Shown: one piece after another, positions 7,000 through 13,527 of the stretch
How positions within the stretch are numbered: the first letter of the stretch is position 1
Layout: each line of letters starts with the position of its first letter
Assembly (NCBI GenBank): GCA_021819255.1
Contig: JAKART010000014.1
Location: 1-13,893, forward strand
Reading direction: 5' to 3'
From: Acidobacteriota bacterium
GTDB taxonomy: Bacteria > Acidobacteriota > Terriglobia > Terriglobales > Acidobacteriaceae
DNA: 13,893 nucleotides
The notes under the pieces: generated by a model
Seen by the model: only the letters and a program-made list of their open reading frames with translations
The model's database searches: none
What the model was told of the DNA's origin: nothing
Translations under genes and position numbers: made by a program

Positions 7000-7024
7000 T
7001 CCTGCTTGGCGTTCGAAAGCGGCC

Positions 7025-7459
7025 CTAGGCGACGACCTCAAGCCCCATGGATCTTGCCGTGCCGCGAATGGTCTTGGCCGCCGCTTCCACGGAGGCTGCG
7101 TTCATGTCCGGCATCTTCTGTTTGGCGATCTCCAGGATCTGCTTCTCGGTCACCTTGCCCACCTTATCCTTGTTGGGCGTGCCGGAGCCCTTGGCAACCC
7201 CGGCGGCCTTGAGCAGCAGCACCGGAGCCGGCGGCGTCTTGGTGATGAAAGTAAATGTCCGGTCCGCATAGACGGTAATCACCACCGGAATGGTGAGGCC
7301 AGCCATCGCCGGATCCTTGGTGCGGTCGTTGAACTGCTTGCAGAACTCCATGATGTTCACCTGCGCCTGACCGAGCGCGGGTCCCACCGGGGGCGCCGGC
7401 GTTGCCTTGCCGGCGATGATCTGGAGCTTAACGTATCCCTGAACCTTCTTTGGAGCCAT
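7025..7459 (-). CDS. rplK: 50S ribosomal protein L11
   Basis: A 144-residue protein of standard length. The N-terminal domain has the family sequence [21 protein letters not shown] with the PPVGPALG turn. The C-terminal 23S-binding domain has [11 protein letters not shown], an [13 protein letters not shown] helix and [12 protein letters not shown] at the end. L11 sits in the GTPase-associated centre of the 50S subunit, near EF-G and EF-Tu, and is needed for the RelA stringent response. An AAGGA lies about 10 bases before the ATG at 7457-7459. It follows nusG on the same strand after 230 bp, an unusually long gap for this pair, and is followed by a hairpin rather than rplA. Confidence 0.98.
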   Translation of the reverse strand: MAPKKVQGYVKLQIIAGKATPAPPVGPALGQAQVNIMEFCKQFNDRTKDPAMAGLTIPVVITVYADRTFTFITKTPPAPVLLLKAAGVAKGSGTPNKDKVGKVTEKQILEIAKQKMPDMNAASVEAAAKTIRGTARSMGLEVVA

Positions 7460-7689
7460 CTTGGTTGTCCTTCTTCGTCTGTTGCGGGCGCGCTGGAAGA
7501 CCAGACCGGGCCGCGCAGGAATTTTCTACTGCTTGGTACCGCTCGCTACTGCCGGCAGGAGTTAGAAGGTCCGGTGAAGCTGCCGGGCTGCGACTCCTGA
7601 ATTTCCATCTCTCCGTTCCATCTCTGCTGCCTGCCTGCGCTCCATGGTCGGCGCACAGGCTCCAATCCTCCGCGCTGGAAGCGCCGGTT

Positions 7690-8388
7690 CTACTCTTCAA
7701 CCTTCTCCACATTGGCAAAGGCGACCTCTGTCGGCGTCGGGCGGCCGAAGATGGAGACCATCACCTTCAACGTCTGCTTGTCCTCATTGACGTCGTCCAC
7801 GGCTCCGTTGAAGTTGTTGAAGGGCCCATCGGTAATGCGGACCAGTTCACCCTTGGCAAACTTGAGCTTGAGCTTGGGCTTCTCCCGGGTGACGTCGCTG
7901 CGATTCAGCATCGCATTCACCTCTTCTTCCGAGAGCGCGTTGGGCTGGTCGCCGGTCTGCAGAAACCCTGTCACCCGCGGCGTGTTCTTCACCACGTGCC
8001 ACATGTCGTTGTCCAGGGCCAGCTCGACAAAGACGTAGCCAGGCAGGAAGACCCGATCGATGGTGTACTTCTTGCCGTTGCGGATCTCGGTGGTGGGCTC
8101 GGTGGGAATCTCGATTCTTCCCACCTTGTCCTGGAGGTGATAGGCCGCCACGCGGCTGAGCAGGGACTCCTTCACCTTGCGCTCAAAGCCGGAGTAGGCA
8201 TGGATGATGTACCACTTCAGGTGTTGCGGCTCAACCGCAGCCGAATCTGTCTCCGCTCCAGCCGCGGATCCGCCCGCCAGTTCACCGGCAACTGCTGCCT
8301 CGGAATCCGCAGCCACATCGCTCTCCAGCGCGTCTCCGGCCCCAACCGGGACGGTCTGCTGTTCGTCGTCTCTCAACTTATCTGCCAT
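7690..8388 (-). CDS. nusG: Transcription termination/antitermination protein NusG
   Basis: A 232-residue protein. Residues 1-56 are an Ala/Asp/Glu-rich low-complexity extension. The NGN domain follows (about 57-165): LKWYIIHAYSGFERKVKESL at its start, FLPGYVFVEL in the middle and TPRVTGFLQTGD at its end. A C-terminal KOW domain (about 180-232) includes KGELVRITDGPFNNFNGAV. NusG binds the RNA polymerase clamp, affects pausing and links polymerase to Rho or the ribosome through S10. The family is usually about 180 residues, so the extra N-terminus is notable. The ATG at 8386-8388 has an AGGA about 10 bases upstream; a TTG six codons earlier is less likely. It lies 96 bp after secE, in the classic secE-nusG-rplK order. 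Confidence 0.97.
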   Translation of the reverse strand: MADKLRDDEQQTVPVGAGDALESDVAADSEAAVAGELAGGSAAGAETDSAAVEPQHLKWYIIHAYSGFERKVKESLLSRVAAYHLQDKVGRIEIPTEPTTEIRNGKKYTIDRVFLPGYVFVELALDNDMWHVVKNTPRVTGFLQTGDQPNALSEEEVNAMLNRSDVTREKPKLKLKFAKGELVRITDGPFNNFNGAVDDVNEDKQTLKVMVSIFGRPTPTEVAFANVEKVEE

Positions 8389-8484
8389 GGTTGCACATTC
8401 CTTCAAACGCCAATCACTTTTCTGCGGCCGAAGAGGATCACAAGCGGCGCTTCCGCCGTGGATCGGTCATCGTCCGGCTTCCCT

Positions 8485-8745
8485 TCAGTGCTTCGTCAGA
8501 TACAGAATCACCTGATCCACGCCCTTGCCGACGGTGAGGTCCACCAACTCAAAGTATGCGGCAAAGAGAAACACCGCGATGATGACCACAATCGTGGTTG
8601 CCTGCACCTCAGCCCGGGACGGCGTATGGACCTTGGTCATCTCCTGCCGCGTATCGTGCAGGAACTGCCGGAGTCGCTGCGGCCCTGCAGACAATCGCTG
8701 CATGGCGCTCTGTTCGGTGGTTTCAACTAAGGCGGCCTTCGCCAT
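8485..8745 (-). CDS. secE: Preprotein translocase subunit SecE
   Basis: An 86-residue protein of the short, single-helix SecE type. An amphipathic region (about 20-45, RLRQFLHDTRQEMTKVHTPSR) carries the conserved E-x-x-K-V-x-x-P-S pattern. A single transmembrane helix follows (about 48-66, TTIVVIIAVFLFAAYF), then LVDLTVGKGVDQVIL. SecE clamps SecY in the inner-membrane SecYEG channel. An AGGAG lies eight bases before the ATG at 8743-8745. It is between tRNA-Trp and nusG, the usual bacterial position, although the 287-bp spacer to the tRNA is long and contains several GATC-rich stretches but no gene. Confidence 0.96.
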   Translation of the reverse strand: MAKAALVETTEQSAMQRLSAGPQRLRQFLHDTRQEMTKVHTPSRAEVQATTIVVIIAVFLFAAYFELVDLTVGKGVDQVILYLTKH

Positions 8746-9032
8746 GGATGTACTCCTGAAACTGCTACTTTCTCTGGAGCGCTTCCCGCCCGGTTGCTCT
8801 GACGCGCCGGATCCCAGGAGCGGATGAGGCGGGTGCGGCGAACCGGGATCCTGCGCTCGATTGAGACTGGTCCCGAGGAAGATCCTCTCTCCATCAAGGC
8901 CGATTCCGCGCCGGAACGGCTCTGGGGCGATCTTGGATCGGCTCTGGGTTTGCGTTCCACCTGCTTTGGACTCAATCTGGATCCGCTGCGGGCGGCTCTG
9001 CGGGTGGTGAATCTGGCGGCAGAGCGAAAGAC

Positions 9033-9108
9033 TGGCAGGGGAGCTCGGATTCGAACCGAGAAGTTCGGTTTTGGAGACCGACAGTTTAACCGTTGAGCTT
9101 ACTCCCCT
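9033..9108 (-). tRNA. tRNA-Trp (anticodon CCA)
   Basis: A full cloverleaf including an encoded CCA end. The acceptor AGGGGAG pairs with CTCCCCT over seven bases. The anticodon stem TCGGT/ACCGA encloses loop CTCCAAA with anticodon CCA (9072-9074), and the T arm is CTCGG-TTCGAAT-CCGAG. The variable region is four bases (ACTT). The D stem AGCT/AACT has one C-A mismatch at 12-23, while the D loop CAACGGTTA keeps GG. It lies between rpmG and secE on the same strand, the classic arrangement, so it must be cut from a mixed mRNA/tRNA transcript. Confidence 0.97.
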
Positions 9109-9120
9109 GTATGGCTCCGG

Positions 9121-9165
9121 TCATCGGGCCGGCGTACCGGCCGCCATGAGGGGCCCGGCCGATGA
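9121..9165 (-). promoter_or_regulatory. Alternative hairpins between rpmG and tRNA-Trp
   Basis: Two mutually exclusive stems can form. One is an 11-bp stem with one bulge joining 9121-9132 and 9155-9165 (TCATCGGGCCGG with CCGGCCGATGA). The other is a tight 6-bp stem GGCCGG-CGTA-CCGGCC at 9127-9142. The region sits between the rpmG stop and the tRNA and could be a processing site or an attenuator. There is no T-run. This is inference from pairing alone. Confidence 0.4.
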
Positions 9166-9188
9166 ACCTGCGGACTCGATCCGGTCCG

Positions 9189-9338
9189 CTACTTTGTCTC
9201 CTTGTGCGGCGTATGCTTGCGGCACGTATTGCAAAACTTGGAGAACTCCAACCGGCCCGTGGTGGTCTTCTTGTTCTTGGTCGTCGAGTAGTTCCGGTTC
9301 TTGCACTCCGGACACTGCAAGGTGATGATCTCGCGCAT
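9189..9338 (-). CDS. rpmG: 50S ribosomal protein L33
   Basis: A 49-residue protein of standard L33 size: [17 protein letters not shown] at the start, [25 protein letters not shown] at the end. Both cysteine pairs (CPEC and CNTC) are intact, so this is the zinc-binding C-plus form rather than the zinc-free paralogue that some bacteria add under zinc limitation. It sits near the E site of the 50S subunit. An AAGGAA lies about seven bases before the ATG at 9336-9338. The longer frame upstream is not conserved. It is first in the rpmG, tRNA-Trp, secE, nusG, rplK run, with a good promoter at 9521-9549. Confidence 0.97.
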   Translation of the reverse strand: MREIITLQCPECKNRNYSTTKNKKTTTGRLEFSKFCNTCRKHTPHKETK

Positions 9339-9520
9339 GGTGGTTCCTTTCCAGTGTGGCCAGCCACCTCGGCTGGCAAGCAGCTTGTCGTTCCGTCCGG
9401 AAGCCTTCAGCTCCATCCATCTGACACGCCGCGACGCAGGGTGAATCGGGGCCCCTGCTGCCCGGTTCCTGAGTTGTGCTGCGGGTTTGCCAGTCGGTCA
9501 GGCACACGCTGCCTGTATTT

Positions 9521-9549
9521 ATTATCCACGAAAATCAGAGTTTTGCCAA
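9521..9549 (-). promoter_or_regulatory. Sigma70-type promoter for rpmG-trnW-secE-nusG-rplK
   Basis: On the minus strand, TTGGCA (9544-9549) is followed after exactly 17 bases by GATAAT (9521-9526). Each differs from the consensus hexamers by only one or two bases. The region is A/T-rich in an otherwise GC-rich window. It faces rpmG and would give a leader of roughly 175 bases. This is the best promoter I can see in the window. Confidence 0.75.
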
Positions 9550-9666
9550 AGAATCCAGAACGGGGACAGTTCTTCCAAAGTGCAATGTCCGGCTTTTCTT
9601 AGCACGCGCCATGTCCGGTTTTTGATTTCTATGCCTGCGGCCGCCGAAGTTGTCGGAAACTGGAAA

Positions 9667-9732
9667 TCCCGAGCCGTTTGCGGGACCTCCAACGTTTGCG
9701 AGACTTCCAACGCTTGCAAGACTTCCAAGTTG
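9667..9732. repeat. 18-bp imperfect tandem repeat
   Basis: Two clear copies, ACCTCCAACGTTTGCGAG (9685-9702) and ACTTCCAACGCTTGCAAG (9703-9720), match at 15 of 18 positions. A partial copy follows at 9721-9732 and a more decayed one lies before at 9667-9684 around GCCGTTTGCGGG. Confidence 0.85.
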
Positions 9733-9862
9733 AGGAGGAAAGTTCGGCAGCTTGACTTCGGCTCTCAACGTCCTTTCAACGGCCTTTCCGGGGGAAGCGC
9801 TCCAATGCAGCGCTCCCTCCGGGCTGGAATGGCCCAGCCGCTGCGGCCCACGAATATCTCAC

Positions 9863-9895
9863 CGCCCCGTAGCCGCCCCATAGTCGCCCCATGGT
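9863..9895. repeat. 11-bp tandem repeat, three copies
   Basis: CGCCCCGTAGC, CGCCCCATAGT and CGCCCCATGGT follow one another directly, differing by one to three bases. No function is apparent. Confidence 0.85.
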
Positions 9896-10050
9896 CGCCT
9901 ATCCTGCATCGGGTGCGGCTCGCCCTGCCTTCGAAGAGACAAAAACCACCCACAGCCCGCAGCATTCACAGAGTCACTCGGACAGGATCACTCGACAATC
10001 AGCACTTTCGGTGTCGGCGAAGAGGGCGCCTCGACTTCCATGGGCACCTT

Positions 10051-10092
10051 CCCCCGACTACCGGGGCCCCCTGCGGGCTTGCCCGCTGGGGC
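10051..10092. other. Stacked GC hairpins, mutually exclusive pairing
   Basis: CCCCG (10052-10056) can pair with CGGGG (10062-10066). Next to it GCCCC-CT-GCGGGC-TT-GCCCGC-T-GGGGC (10066-10092) forms an 11-bp stem with a small internal loop. The G-run at 10063-10066 could serve either fold. It lies in the tsf-rpmG spacer; the role is unknown. Confidence 0.6.
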
Positions 10093-10173
10093 GGAATGGA
10101 AACGCCACCGCAAGCCCTGTTCGGGATACCCAGCAACATTGAAAATACGATCGAGCCGGCAGGGCGCTGCCAA

Positions 10174-10239
10174 ATCGATCGAGCTGCGCCTCAGGATCGA
10201 TCGAGTTGCATCACGGGATCGATCAAGTTGCATCACGGG
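10174..10239. repeat. 22-bp tandem repeat, three copies, GATC-rich
   Basis: Three 22-bp units start at 10174, 10196 and 10218. Each begins ATCGATC; the second and third end GTTGCATCACGGG, and the first has diverged to CTGCGCCTCAGG. The last nine bases of the third copy are also the left arm of the tsf-downstream hairpin, so repeat and hairpin share sequence. Confidence 0.92.
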
Positions 10240-10266
10240 CCGGGGATCTTCTCCCGGCCCGTGATG
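10231..10266 (-). terminator. Perfect 14-bp hairpin downstream of tsf
   Basis: CATCACGGGCCGGG (10231-10244) and CCCGGCCCGTGATG (10253-10266) are perfect inverted arms with an 8-base loop. It starts 22 bp after the tsf stop, a typical terminator position. On the minus strand there is no clear U-run after it, so it may instead be a 3'-end stabilising or pausing hairpin. Confidence 0.6.
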
Positions 10267-10288
10267 AACGATGCCGACGCTACCCGGG

Positions 10289-10954
10289 CTAGGCTGTCGG
10301 CTCGGCCGAAGCCACCGCCTTGGCCACGGCGACGGTGAAGGTGGGCTCGCCGATCTTGAAGCGGGCAAAGCGGCGCACGCTGATGTTCTCGCCCAGCTTG
10401 GCGACCTTCTGAGCGATCAACTGGGCGACGGTCAGGCCCTGATCCTTGATGAAGGGCTGCTCCAGCAGGCAGACCTCCTCATAGAACTTGGCCATCTTGC
10501 CCTCCAGCATCTTTTCAATGATGTTGGCTGGCTTGCCGGTGGCCGCGGCCTGGGCGCGATAGATCTCCTTCTCGCGCTCGATATCCGCGGCGGTCACCTC
10601 GTCCTTGCCCAGATAACGGGGATCGACGGCGGCGATATGCATGGCGATGTCCTTGAGCAGATTCTGAAAGTCCTCCGTGCGGGCGACAAAGTCCGACTCG
10701 CAGTTGAGCTCCAGCAGGACGCCGATCTTGCCGCCGGCGTGAATATAGGAGCCGACCGCTCCCTCGTTGGTGGTGCGGCTGGCCTTCTTGGCCGCTGACG
10801 CCATGCCGCGCTTGCGCAGCACAACGAAGGCCTCTTCCATATCTCCCTTGGCCTCCTGCAATGCCTTGAGGCAATCTCCCATGGGGGCGCCAGACTTCTC
10901 ACGGAGTTCCTTGACGAGTTTGGCGTCGATCTTGACAGCTTCAGTGGTAGACAT
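10289..10954 (-). CDS. tsf: Elongation factor Ts
   Basis: A 221-residue protein, the shorter EF-Ts type; E. coli EF-Ts is about 280. The N-terminal UBA-like module is VKELREKSGAPMGDCLKALQEAKGDMEEAFVVLRKRG (about 14-50). The core has EGAVGSYIHAGGKIGVLLELNCESDFVART with the SDFV signature. The tail has LLEQPFIKDQGLTVAQLI and the ISVRRFARFKIGE segment. EF-Ts exchanges GDP for GTP on EF-Tu in the cytoplasm. The ATG at 10952-10954 has an AGGAAAGG just upstream. It follows rpsB by 152 bp on the same strand, the standard pairing, but neither pyrH nor frr follows, as they often do elsewhere. Confidence 0.97.
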   Translation of the reverse strand: MSTTEAVKIDAKLVKELREKSGAPMGDCLKALQEAKGDMEEAFVVLRKRGMASAAKKASRTTNEGAVGSYIHAGGKIGVLLELNCESDFVARTEDFQNLLKDIAMHIAAVDPRYLGKDEVTAADIEREKEIYRAQAAATGKPANIIEKMLEGKMAKFYEEVCLLEQPFIKDQGLTVAQLIAQKVAKLGENISVRRFARFKIGEPTFTVAVAKAVASAEPTA

Positions 10955-11016
10955 AACCTTTCCTTCCTGGTTTCTGGCGGTGGAGGGACGAAGAGCTCAT
11001 GCGCTCTGACGAAGAG

Positions 11017-11039
11017 GGCGCGGGAGCCGAGCCCGCGCC
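11017..11039 (-). other. 8-bp GC hairpin in the rpsB-tsf spacer
   Basis: GGCGCGGG (11017-11024) pairs with CCCGCGCC (11032-11039) around a 7-base loop. It lies in the 152-bp gap between rpsB and tsf and could tune the ratio of S2 to EF-Ts by partial termination or by mRNA processing. This is inference only. Confidence 0.5.
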
Positions 11040-11106
11040 ACTCTTGTTCTTTCTTCCGGCTCGGCAGCGGCCTTACGGCCCTTGCCAAGCCCGCGCGGCC
11101 TGTGGC

Positions 11107-12036
11107 TCAGGCGCTTACCTGGGCGGTTTCGCTGTCTGGCTCGGCGTCCGCAGCGGCGGGCGCCTTACGAATGCCGCCGCCCAGGGCGGCGTTCATGTCG
11201 ATGTTCTCATCGTCAACGTCTTCCATGGACGCCTCGGCGGCGCCGGCGGAGGCATGCACGGCAAACATCTCCTCGCCGTCCTCGCCGATGAACTGAGACT
11301 CGCTCTCCAGCGGCCGTACCTCGGCATACTCCTCGGAGAATGCCTTGTCGGAGATCAACTGCGTTCCCTCATAGGCGGCATCCGCAATCTTGGTGGTGAA
11401 CAGGCGAATGGCGCGCAGCGCGTCGTCGTTGCCGGGGATGACGTAGTCCACCACGGTCGGATCGCAGTTGGTATCCACCACCGCTACCACCGGGATACCC
11501 AGCTTGCGCGCCTCGGCCACGGCAATCGCCTCGTTGTTGGAGTCGATGACAAAGATCGCATCGGGCAGACGCTTCATATTCTTGATACCGGCAAGGTTGG
11601 TCGACAGGCTCTTGCGCTCCCGCTCCAGCTTGATGACCTCCTTCTTGGTGAGCAGCTCATAGCGGCCATCGGTGGACATCTCGTCCAGCTCCGCCAGGCG
11701 CTTGACCGACTTTTGTACGGTGACCCAGTTGGTGAGCAGGCCACCCAGCCAGCGGCTGTTGATGTAAGGCATGCCGGCGCGCTTGGCCTCCTCGGCAACG
11801 GCGTCCTGCGCCTGCCGTTTTGTTCCGACAAACAGAATCAGCTTTCCGGTCGAGGTCAGATCGGTGACGAACTTGGACGCTTCCTTGAACATCTTCAGCG
11901 TCTTCTGCAGGTCGATGATGTAGATTCCATTGCGCTCGCCGAAGATATACTCCTTCATCTTGGGGTTCCAGCGCTTGGTCTGGTGGCCAAAATGGACACC
12001 GGCTTCGAGCAGTTCCTTCATCGTAATGCTGGCCAT
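11107..12036 (-). CDS. rpsB: 30S ribosomal protein S2
   Basis: A 309-residue protein. The S2 core is complete: [24 protein letters not shown] at the start, [34 protein letters not shown], and near the end of the core [14 protein letters not shown] and [13 protein letters not shown]. Beyond about residue 235 is an Ala/Asp/Glu-rich tail ([20 protein letters not shown] and onwards). E. coli S2 has about 241 residues, so the tail adds roughly 65. S2 is added late in 30S assembly and helps hold S1. AAGGAG lies seven bases before the ATG at 12034-12036. The frame upstream is open but not conserved. It is followed by tsf and preceded by a 417-bp leader region and the palindromic element. Confidence 0.98.
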   Translation of the reverse strand: MASITMKELLEAGVHFGHQTKRWNPKMKEYIFGERNGIYIIDLQKTLKMFKEASKFVTDLTSTGKLILFVGTKRQAQDAVAEEAKRAGMPYINSRWLGGLLTNWVTVQKSVKRLAELDEMSTDGRYELLTKKEVIKLERERKSLSTNLAGIKNMKRLPDAIFVIDSNNEAIAVAEARKLGIPVVAVVDTNCDPTVVDYVIPGNDDALRAIRLFTTKIADAAYEGTQLISDKAFSEEYAEVRPLESESQFIGEDGEEMFAVHASAGAAEASMEDVDDENIDMNAALGGGIRKAPAAADAEPDSETAQVSA

Positions 12037-12453
12037 AAAAGGCTCCTTGTGGTTGGCATCGCTTCCGGTTTCCCCGTTCAACCGGCAACGCCGGTGAACC
12101 TGGCAAGCATCCCGCATCCCATCCGACCGGGTGGGCGGCGTCCTGGCGAAGCATGACGCCGTGGCTGAATGTTGTTTCTCGAAGCGATTGAGATCCCCGA
12201 AGGGAGATTGAGTTCCGGCCACCAGCGCGCTGCCGGTGGGTGAAGCGAAAGTGCAGGGGCCAAACCAAAACCTCGGTTCCACAAAAGCGGGTCCCGAGCC
12301 GGCGCCCGCCGGATAGCGGCGAGAGCCCAACGCTGCCGGGATGGCCCTGCCGGACCCGCAGAACTGCGGCGAGCCCATCAGCGATCCATGGCCTTTCCGT
12401 GCCGATGGAGCCTCCGAAGCCGGGGCGCCGGTCTACACCGCACGGAAAGATCT
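12037..12453. other. 417-bp region upstream of rpsB, no gene, possible leader
   Basis: No protein frame here is convincing. Visible structure includes a hairpin with one bulged base at 12076-12099 (GTTCAACCGGC with GCCGGTGAAC), just before the rpsB ribosome site, and a 10-bp hairpin at 12393-12449. S2 represses its own mRNA through the rpsB leader in E. coli; whether the leader here does the same cannot be told. I found no clear promoter. Confidence 0.5.
12393..12449 (-). terminator. 10-bp hairpin beside the palindromic element, possible terminator for rplM-rpsI
   Basis: CTTTCCGTGC (12393-12402) pairs perfectly with GCACGGAAAG (12440-12449) across a 37-base loop that is itself GC-rich. It lies beyond rpsI and the palindromic element on the minus strand and may end the rplM-rpsI transcript. 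It lacks a T-run. Confidence 0.4.
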
Positions 12454-12571
12454 CTAGACCATTTTCCCTGATGATGGGTGTACGGAAGCGGGCGTTCCGT
12501 GGCGTTTTCATTGAGGAAAACGCCCACAGGAGTCGTTCCCCTTGCTTACACCTTCAGGGAAAATGGTCTAG
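12454..12571. mobile_element. 118-bp MITE-like palindromic element at the rpsI stop codon
   Basis: Perfect 18-base terminal inverted repeats, CTAGACCATTTTCCCTGA (12454-12471) and TCAGGGAAAATGGTCTAG (12554-12571). Inside are a 9-bp stem GGCGTTTTC/GAAAACGCC (12501-12524) and a 6-bp stem ACGGAA/TTCCGT (12482-12500). It has no coding capacity. The outer bases can be read as an element GACC...GGTC (12457-12568) flanked by TA within CTAG, the pattern left by IS630/mariner-type transposases. Its right end is the reverse complement of the repeat at 5839-5872 over 34 bases. The TAG stop of rpsI (12568-12570) is inside the right terminal repeat. Confidence 0.8.
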
Positions 12572-12963
12572 CGCTTGCTGAACTGGAAGCGAGCGCGAGC
12601 GCCTCTCTGGCCGTACTTCTTGCGTTCCTTGCCGCGTGAGTCGCGTGTGACCATCCCACCCGTCTTCAGGGGCTTGCGCAACTCTTGATTGAACTCCATC
12701 AGCGCCCGCGCGATGCCCAGCTTGACAGCGTCGGCCTGGCCGTTCACGCCACCGCCCTTGACTGTGGTGACCACGTCGAAGGTCTCGTTGATGTCGGCGA
12801 TGCCAAAGGGAAGCCGGGCTGCGGCGCGTTGCGCCGGAGTCACAAAATACTGCTCAAACTCCCTGCCGTTCACCGTAAACTTGCCCGAACCGGGGCGAAG
12901 AAAGACGCGCGCGATGGCGCTTTTGCGCCGTCCGGTTCCGTAATACTGAATCAGGTCTGCCAT
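12568..12963 (-). CDS. rpsI: 30S ribosomal protein S9
   Basis: A 131-residue protein of standard length: [29 protein letters not shown] near the start, [19 protein letters not shown] in the middle, and the basic tail [20 protein letters not shown]. The final SKR reaches into the P site of the 30S subunit and contacts the tRNA anticodon loop. The ATG at 12961-12963 has GAGGA upstream; the TTG six codons before is unlikely. It lies 117 bp after rplM, the conserved pair. Its stop codon is supplied by the terminal repeat of the palindromic element, yet the protein end is normal, so insertion spared the coding sequence. Confidence 0.98.
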   Translation of the reverse strand: MADLIQYYGTGRRKSAIARVFLRPGSGKFTVNGREFEQYFVTPAQRAAARLPFGIADINETFDVVTTVKGGGVNGQADAVKLGIARALMEFNQELRKPLKTGGMVTRDSRGKERKKYGQRGARARFQFSKR

Positions 12964-13080
12964 GGGTCCTCGAGTCCTCAATCCTGTTGAAAATCACAAT
13001 CCGCTTCGCTGGGCGTTTCCGATCGGCCTGGCGGCGCCATCCCGATCGGCTTCGCCGCGGCCGGCATGCGCCGTAAAAGC

Positions 13081-13527
13081 CTAACCACGAACTTCCAGGG
13101 CCACCGGCTGCTGTGCGCGATGGGGATGGCCGGCGCCCTTGTATACCTTCAACTTGGTAGCCATCTGGCGGCCCAGCTTGCCCTTGGGCAGCATGCCTTT
13201 GATCGCTTCTTCCACAATCTTCTCCGGGCGGCGCGCCAGCAGCTTGCCAAAGCTCTCTTCACGCAGGCCACCCAGGAAGCCGGTGTATCGCCGGTAGAGC
13301 TTGTTCTCTGCCTTCATGCCGGTGACGCGGATCTTTTCGGCGTTGACGACGATGACATGATCGCCCATATCAAGGTAGGGCGTATAAAGCGGGTTCAGCT
13401 TGCCGGCCAGAACGCCGGCGGCGTGGGAGGCGAGACGGCCCAGCGTCTGGCCGCTGGCGTCGACCACAAACCACTTGCGCTGGATGTCCTTGCCGCTGGG
13501 GATCGTTGTCGTCCGATTGAGGTTCAT
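13081..13527 (-). CDS. rplM: 50S ribosomal protein L13
   Basis: A 148-residue protein of family size. Seen: [17 protein letters not shown] near residue 18, a [29 protein letters not shown] core, the [24 protein letters not shown] region, and [16 protein letters not shown] at the end. L13 is an early 50S assembly protein that binds 23S rRNA. AAGGAG lies eight bases before the ATG at 13525-13527. The upstream open frame (to about 13674) is not conserved. rplM is followed by rpsI, the universal pair. In E. coli L13 represses its own operon through the leader; such control is possible here but not visible. Confidence 0.98.
   Translation of the reverse strand: MNLNRTTTIPSGKDIQRKWFVVDASGQTLGRLASHAAGVLAGKLNPLYTPYLDMGDHVIVVNAEKIRVTGMKAENKLYRRYTGFLGGLREESFGKLLARRPEKIVEEAIKGMLPKGKLGRQMATKLKVYKGAGHPHRAQQPVALEVRG

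Larger units (their letters stand above)
9550..10288. other. Gene-free spacer between tsf and the rpmG promoter, rich in repeats
   Basis: About 740 bp without a credible gene; the open frames here have no recognisable motifs and odd composition. It holds an 18-bp repeat (9667-9732), an 11-bp repeat (9863-9895), stacked hairpins (10051-10092), a 22-bp repeat (10174-10239) and a 14-bp perfect hairpin (10231-10266). It would separate the end of the rpsB-tsf transcript from the start of the rpmG transcript. Confidence 0.7.

Noticed and set aside
9560..9620. GGACA...TGTCC half-sites and GGGGACAGTTC as transposon-end remnants
   Set aside because: Arms are only five bases and no second copy was found in the window, so the signal is too weak to call.
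9730..9800. GGAGGAAAGTTCGG resembles the start of RNase P RNA
   Set aside because: It differs from the conserved core, and none of the other universally conserved blocks follow at suitable distance.
9487..10338. A 283-codon plus-strand open frame across the tsf-rpmG spacer
   Set aside because: It overlaps the end of tsf, crosses three tandem repeats and strong hairpins, and has no recognisable motif. GC-rich DNA gives such frames by chance.
10999..12156. A 385-codon plus-strand frame opposite rpsB
   Set aside because: It is antisense to the unmistakable S2 gene and is explained by codon bias in GC-rich DNA.
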